DNA of 33,474 nt, from NCBI GenBank assembly GCA_038093515.1, contig JBBPSI010000256.1, forward strand, positions 1-33,474. The letters are read 5' to 3'. The translations under genes were made by a program, and so were the position numbers. A model generated the notes under the pieces. That model had not been told where the DNA came from and ran no database searches. It was given only the letters and a program-made list of their open reading frames with translations. Positions 32,501 through 33,474 of this stretch are shown here, one piece after another. Every line of letters begins with the position of its first letter. Positions within the stretch are counted from its first letter, which is position 1. Source of the stretch: Butyriboletus loyo. Taxonomy: Eukaryota > Basidiomycota > Agaricomycetes > Boletales > Boletaceae.

Positions 32501-33474
32501 AAGAAGCGAAGACTGGGTCTGACGTTCAGCCCAGATGACCACTTCCTTAAAAGCATCAGCTGCCTCAGATTTAAGGCGCAAAAACCGCACGACTGCAAAA
32601 GCAGAATAGTCATCAATAAAAGTTAAAATGTAGCGCTTCTGAGTCCGAGAGTGTGTGGGGACTTCGACCAAGTCGGAATGCACTAGCCCAAGGACCCGAG
32701 ATGCGCGTTTGGATGAAGGCGCATAGGGACGTTCATGCATCTTGCCTAAGGCACAGCCTCGACAAGGAATGACGTCAGAAGGTTCAGGTAATAACGGCAT
32801 ACCCTTAACGTTCTTGTAAGCATGGCGTAGCACGTTCTTGGATGGATGACCAAGACGGTGGTGCCACAACGAAGAAGATCCAACATCCTGCAAGGAGTGG
32901 ATCCCGACATCTGGAGTTAGCATTTTAGCCTGAAACCAGTGGAGGGGATTGTTCGGAAGCAAGGCAGAAGCCTGCACTACCAAACGTCCTTGAGGGTTCC
33001 AAATCTTGGTTTGATCGGTGATTTCGCATCGATAACCTTCCTTGGTTAGAGCGGTGACCGATAAGAGTCTATGGGCTGCTTGAGGCGCATACCATACTCC
33101 TGTAAGCTCCAAAGGAATGGGCTTATCCTTCCCTAGTCGCTGTGATAACAACACAGTACCAGGTCCAAACATCTTCATGGTTGCGCCATTTGCTGTGATC
33201 ACAATTCTCTCGGTTTCTCTGAGATTCATGAAGTCGTCAACATGTGGTGTGACATGGTCTGTGCAACTGCTGTCAATCATCCAGGCATTGGAAAGAAGAT
33301 CCTTCTTTGAAGGGACATCTCTGGATGTGTAAGCTCCTGCAATATACAGATCACCAAGATCGAATTCATCGTTGTAATCATATACAGCATCATAGTCCTC
33401 AGCATCTCGCTGGTATGTAGAGTCGCAGACATTAATGTCATGGGAGTCAAGACCGTGCTTCCAAGTGCCATCAG
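29501..33474 (-). CDS. Ty1/Copia Pol polyprotein, 5' partial at window edge
   Basis: The frame is open from the window edge to TAA at 29501, about 1,324 codons without a stop. Order on minus: protease region with MIDSSCTDH (about 33280-33250); pre-integrase HHCC (HHRLGHPS to CRGCALGK); integrase with DDE in HSDLVEV (about 32670), RSDHGGEY (about 32480) and NGHAERFNR (about 32385); a proline-rich tether; reverse transcriptase with KGKWINVRKSDG, DVKTAFLFGDL and YVDD (30487-30476); RNase H with SDTDWAGD, STEAEYMG and VDNQGAI. This order (integrase before RT) defines Copia. The protease active-site triplet reads DSS where D-S/T-G is usual. Gag and the 5' LTR lie outside. It has no premature stops, unlike the older genes here, so it is a recent insertion. 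Confidence 0.95.
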   Translation of the reverse strand, partial: DGTWKHGLDSHDINVCDSTYQRDAEDYDAVYDYNDEFDLGDLYIAGAYTSRDVPSKKDLLSNAWMIDSSCTDHVTPHVDDFMNLRETERIVITANGATMKMFGPGTVLLSQRLGKDKPIPLELTGVWYAPQAAHRLLSVTALTKEGYRCEITDQTKIWNPQGRLVVQASALLPNNPLHWFQAKMLTPDVGIHSLQDVGSSSLWHHRLGHPSKNVLRHAYKNVKGMPLLPEPSDVIPCRGCALGKMHERPYAPSSKRASRVLGLVHSDLVEVPTHSRTQKRYILTFIDDYSAFAVVRFLRLKSEAADAFKEVVIWAERQTQSSLLAVRSDHGGEYMSKDIRTFLSSRGIEHQLSVPYTPQQNGHAERFNRTILEKEEAMRHTACLPKVFWQDTTETSLHIYNRQPMRRHNWKTPIEMFSGEKPDISYFRVFGCRAYVFIKKELRENKLSPKSEQATFIGYESGTKGYRFWSPTRRRVLVESVATFDEENFPHCSKEQNDRQATIPPPILPTDADEHGDDEDSTSDAPPSNQQRADEPPPLGVRFDGTGIIREGLPPISPIINPDEMQQPSPQPSVTPSPWVIPEHPPSPLILDPPSPDSIHEEQPPLFSPPRHGVKRETPDTGHRSSIMDRHQHKRQMIPPLETFEDPGRIRPSTFLPPTRVYPERITEFRNRPHQHHPTRDIRARGHQRDLYDEFDQDLRSQGAPIPAINDPDFLQTGQDFNPRPTRIRVPRIVPDNAYGNRPPIEIEREIHRGLDPIQEELIPTPQPVNQPRPTNEEDDLGQMYSAKWIKSLLAAATVDGIPQSHKAVMRLPPAERSLWLTAMGEEYKLFQEQRVWDLVDLPKGRQVIKGKWINVRKSDGRYKSRWVAKGFTQIFGIDYEETFSPVARFETVRILLALAALEDWEIEALDVKTAFLFGDLDEEIYMEQPEGFAQKGSESKVCRLRKAIYGLKQAALQWNKALHLSLIKQGFKRTLSDPGTYIKFIGKVIIILVIYVDDALFMGSDKAQVLAHKKHFMKTWESRDLGEAKEYLGMRITRDRRNRTLRLDQCDYAQKVIKRFKLENAKPARTPLPSGYNPSPSTTEASPSLRSQYQSVIGSLLFIMLGSRPDIAHAVIKMSQFSSNPSEEHLQRALYIVRYLVGTPDLCIMYSGHSQSGPRANSGFIAYSDTDWAGDIETRRSTTGYCIFLASGIVSWLSRRQRKIAHSSTEAEYMGMTETAKQLSWVRSLFFEMGYRLGPLPLLVDNQGAIFLASNPAVEGRSKHIAIPFHYIRECVEDKEITLFYTPTQQQAADIFTKNLTWQRFEEVRSMLSLSPFVSIKK

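Noticed and set aside
1..33474. tRNA or rRNA genes
   Set aside because: I scanned for cloverleaf box A/B words and rRNA-like conserved blocks and found none that I could support by eye.

Overview
This window looks like transposon-rich accessory DNA of a filamentous basidiomycete, most likely an Agaricomycete. The genes carry many short GT-AG introns (about 38-65 bp, a few longer). The families are lineage-specific ones known from mushroom-forming fungi: a CxC2/KDZ transposase, TET/JBP-like dioxygenases, a Crypton-like tyrosine recombinase, expanded XPG/PIN nucleases and Copia/Gypsy LTR elements. All assignments come from reading translations and motifs by eye; no search was run and I do not name a species.

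Layout. (1) 1-3.3 kb is a relic: a broken TET/JBP-like gene on plus, a 20-bp minisatellite split by a solo LTR, and a decayed fragment on minus that matches the tail region downstream of the KDZ gene. (2) 3.3-8.2 kb holds two minus-strand genes: an apparently intact six-exon Crypton-like tyrosine recombinase, preceded by a decayed XPG/FEN1-like nuclease. (3) 8.3-10.1 kb holds a tandem repeat split by a second solo LTR, then a fragment of a Rax2-like cortical polarity gene. (4) About 10.2-28.1 kb appears to be one large, old mobile element. Its two ends are inverted copies of each other (about 84 percent identity in the best 63 bp), and each contains a related minisatellite array in opposite orientation. 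Between them lie six genes: a proline-repeat protein (minus), a Zn2Cys6-motif protein (plus), an acidic protein of unknown function (minus), a CxC2-KDZ transposase (plus), a coiled-coil tail ORF (plus) and a TET/JBP-like gene (minus). Two solo LTRs landed inside it, one exactly within a 51-bp intron of the TET gene. (5) 28.3-33.5 kb holds a plus-strand Copia gag fragment cut off by a minus-strand Copia element whose Pol frame is open to the window edge.

Decay. Nearly every premature stop in the old genes is TGA where the frame continues and where CGA (Arg) is the simplest ancestor. This fits deamination of methylated CpG. The Copia Pol and the tyrosine recombinase have no internal stops and are probably the youngest coding units. 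The most interesting proposal is the roughly 18-kb KDZ-TET composite element with minisatellite-bearing inverted ends. The convergent arrangement of its tail ORF and TET gene recurs, inverted, as the relic at the left end of the window.
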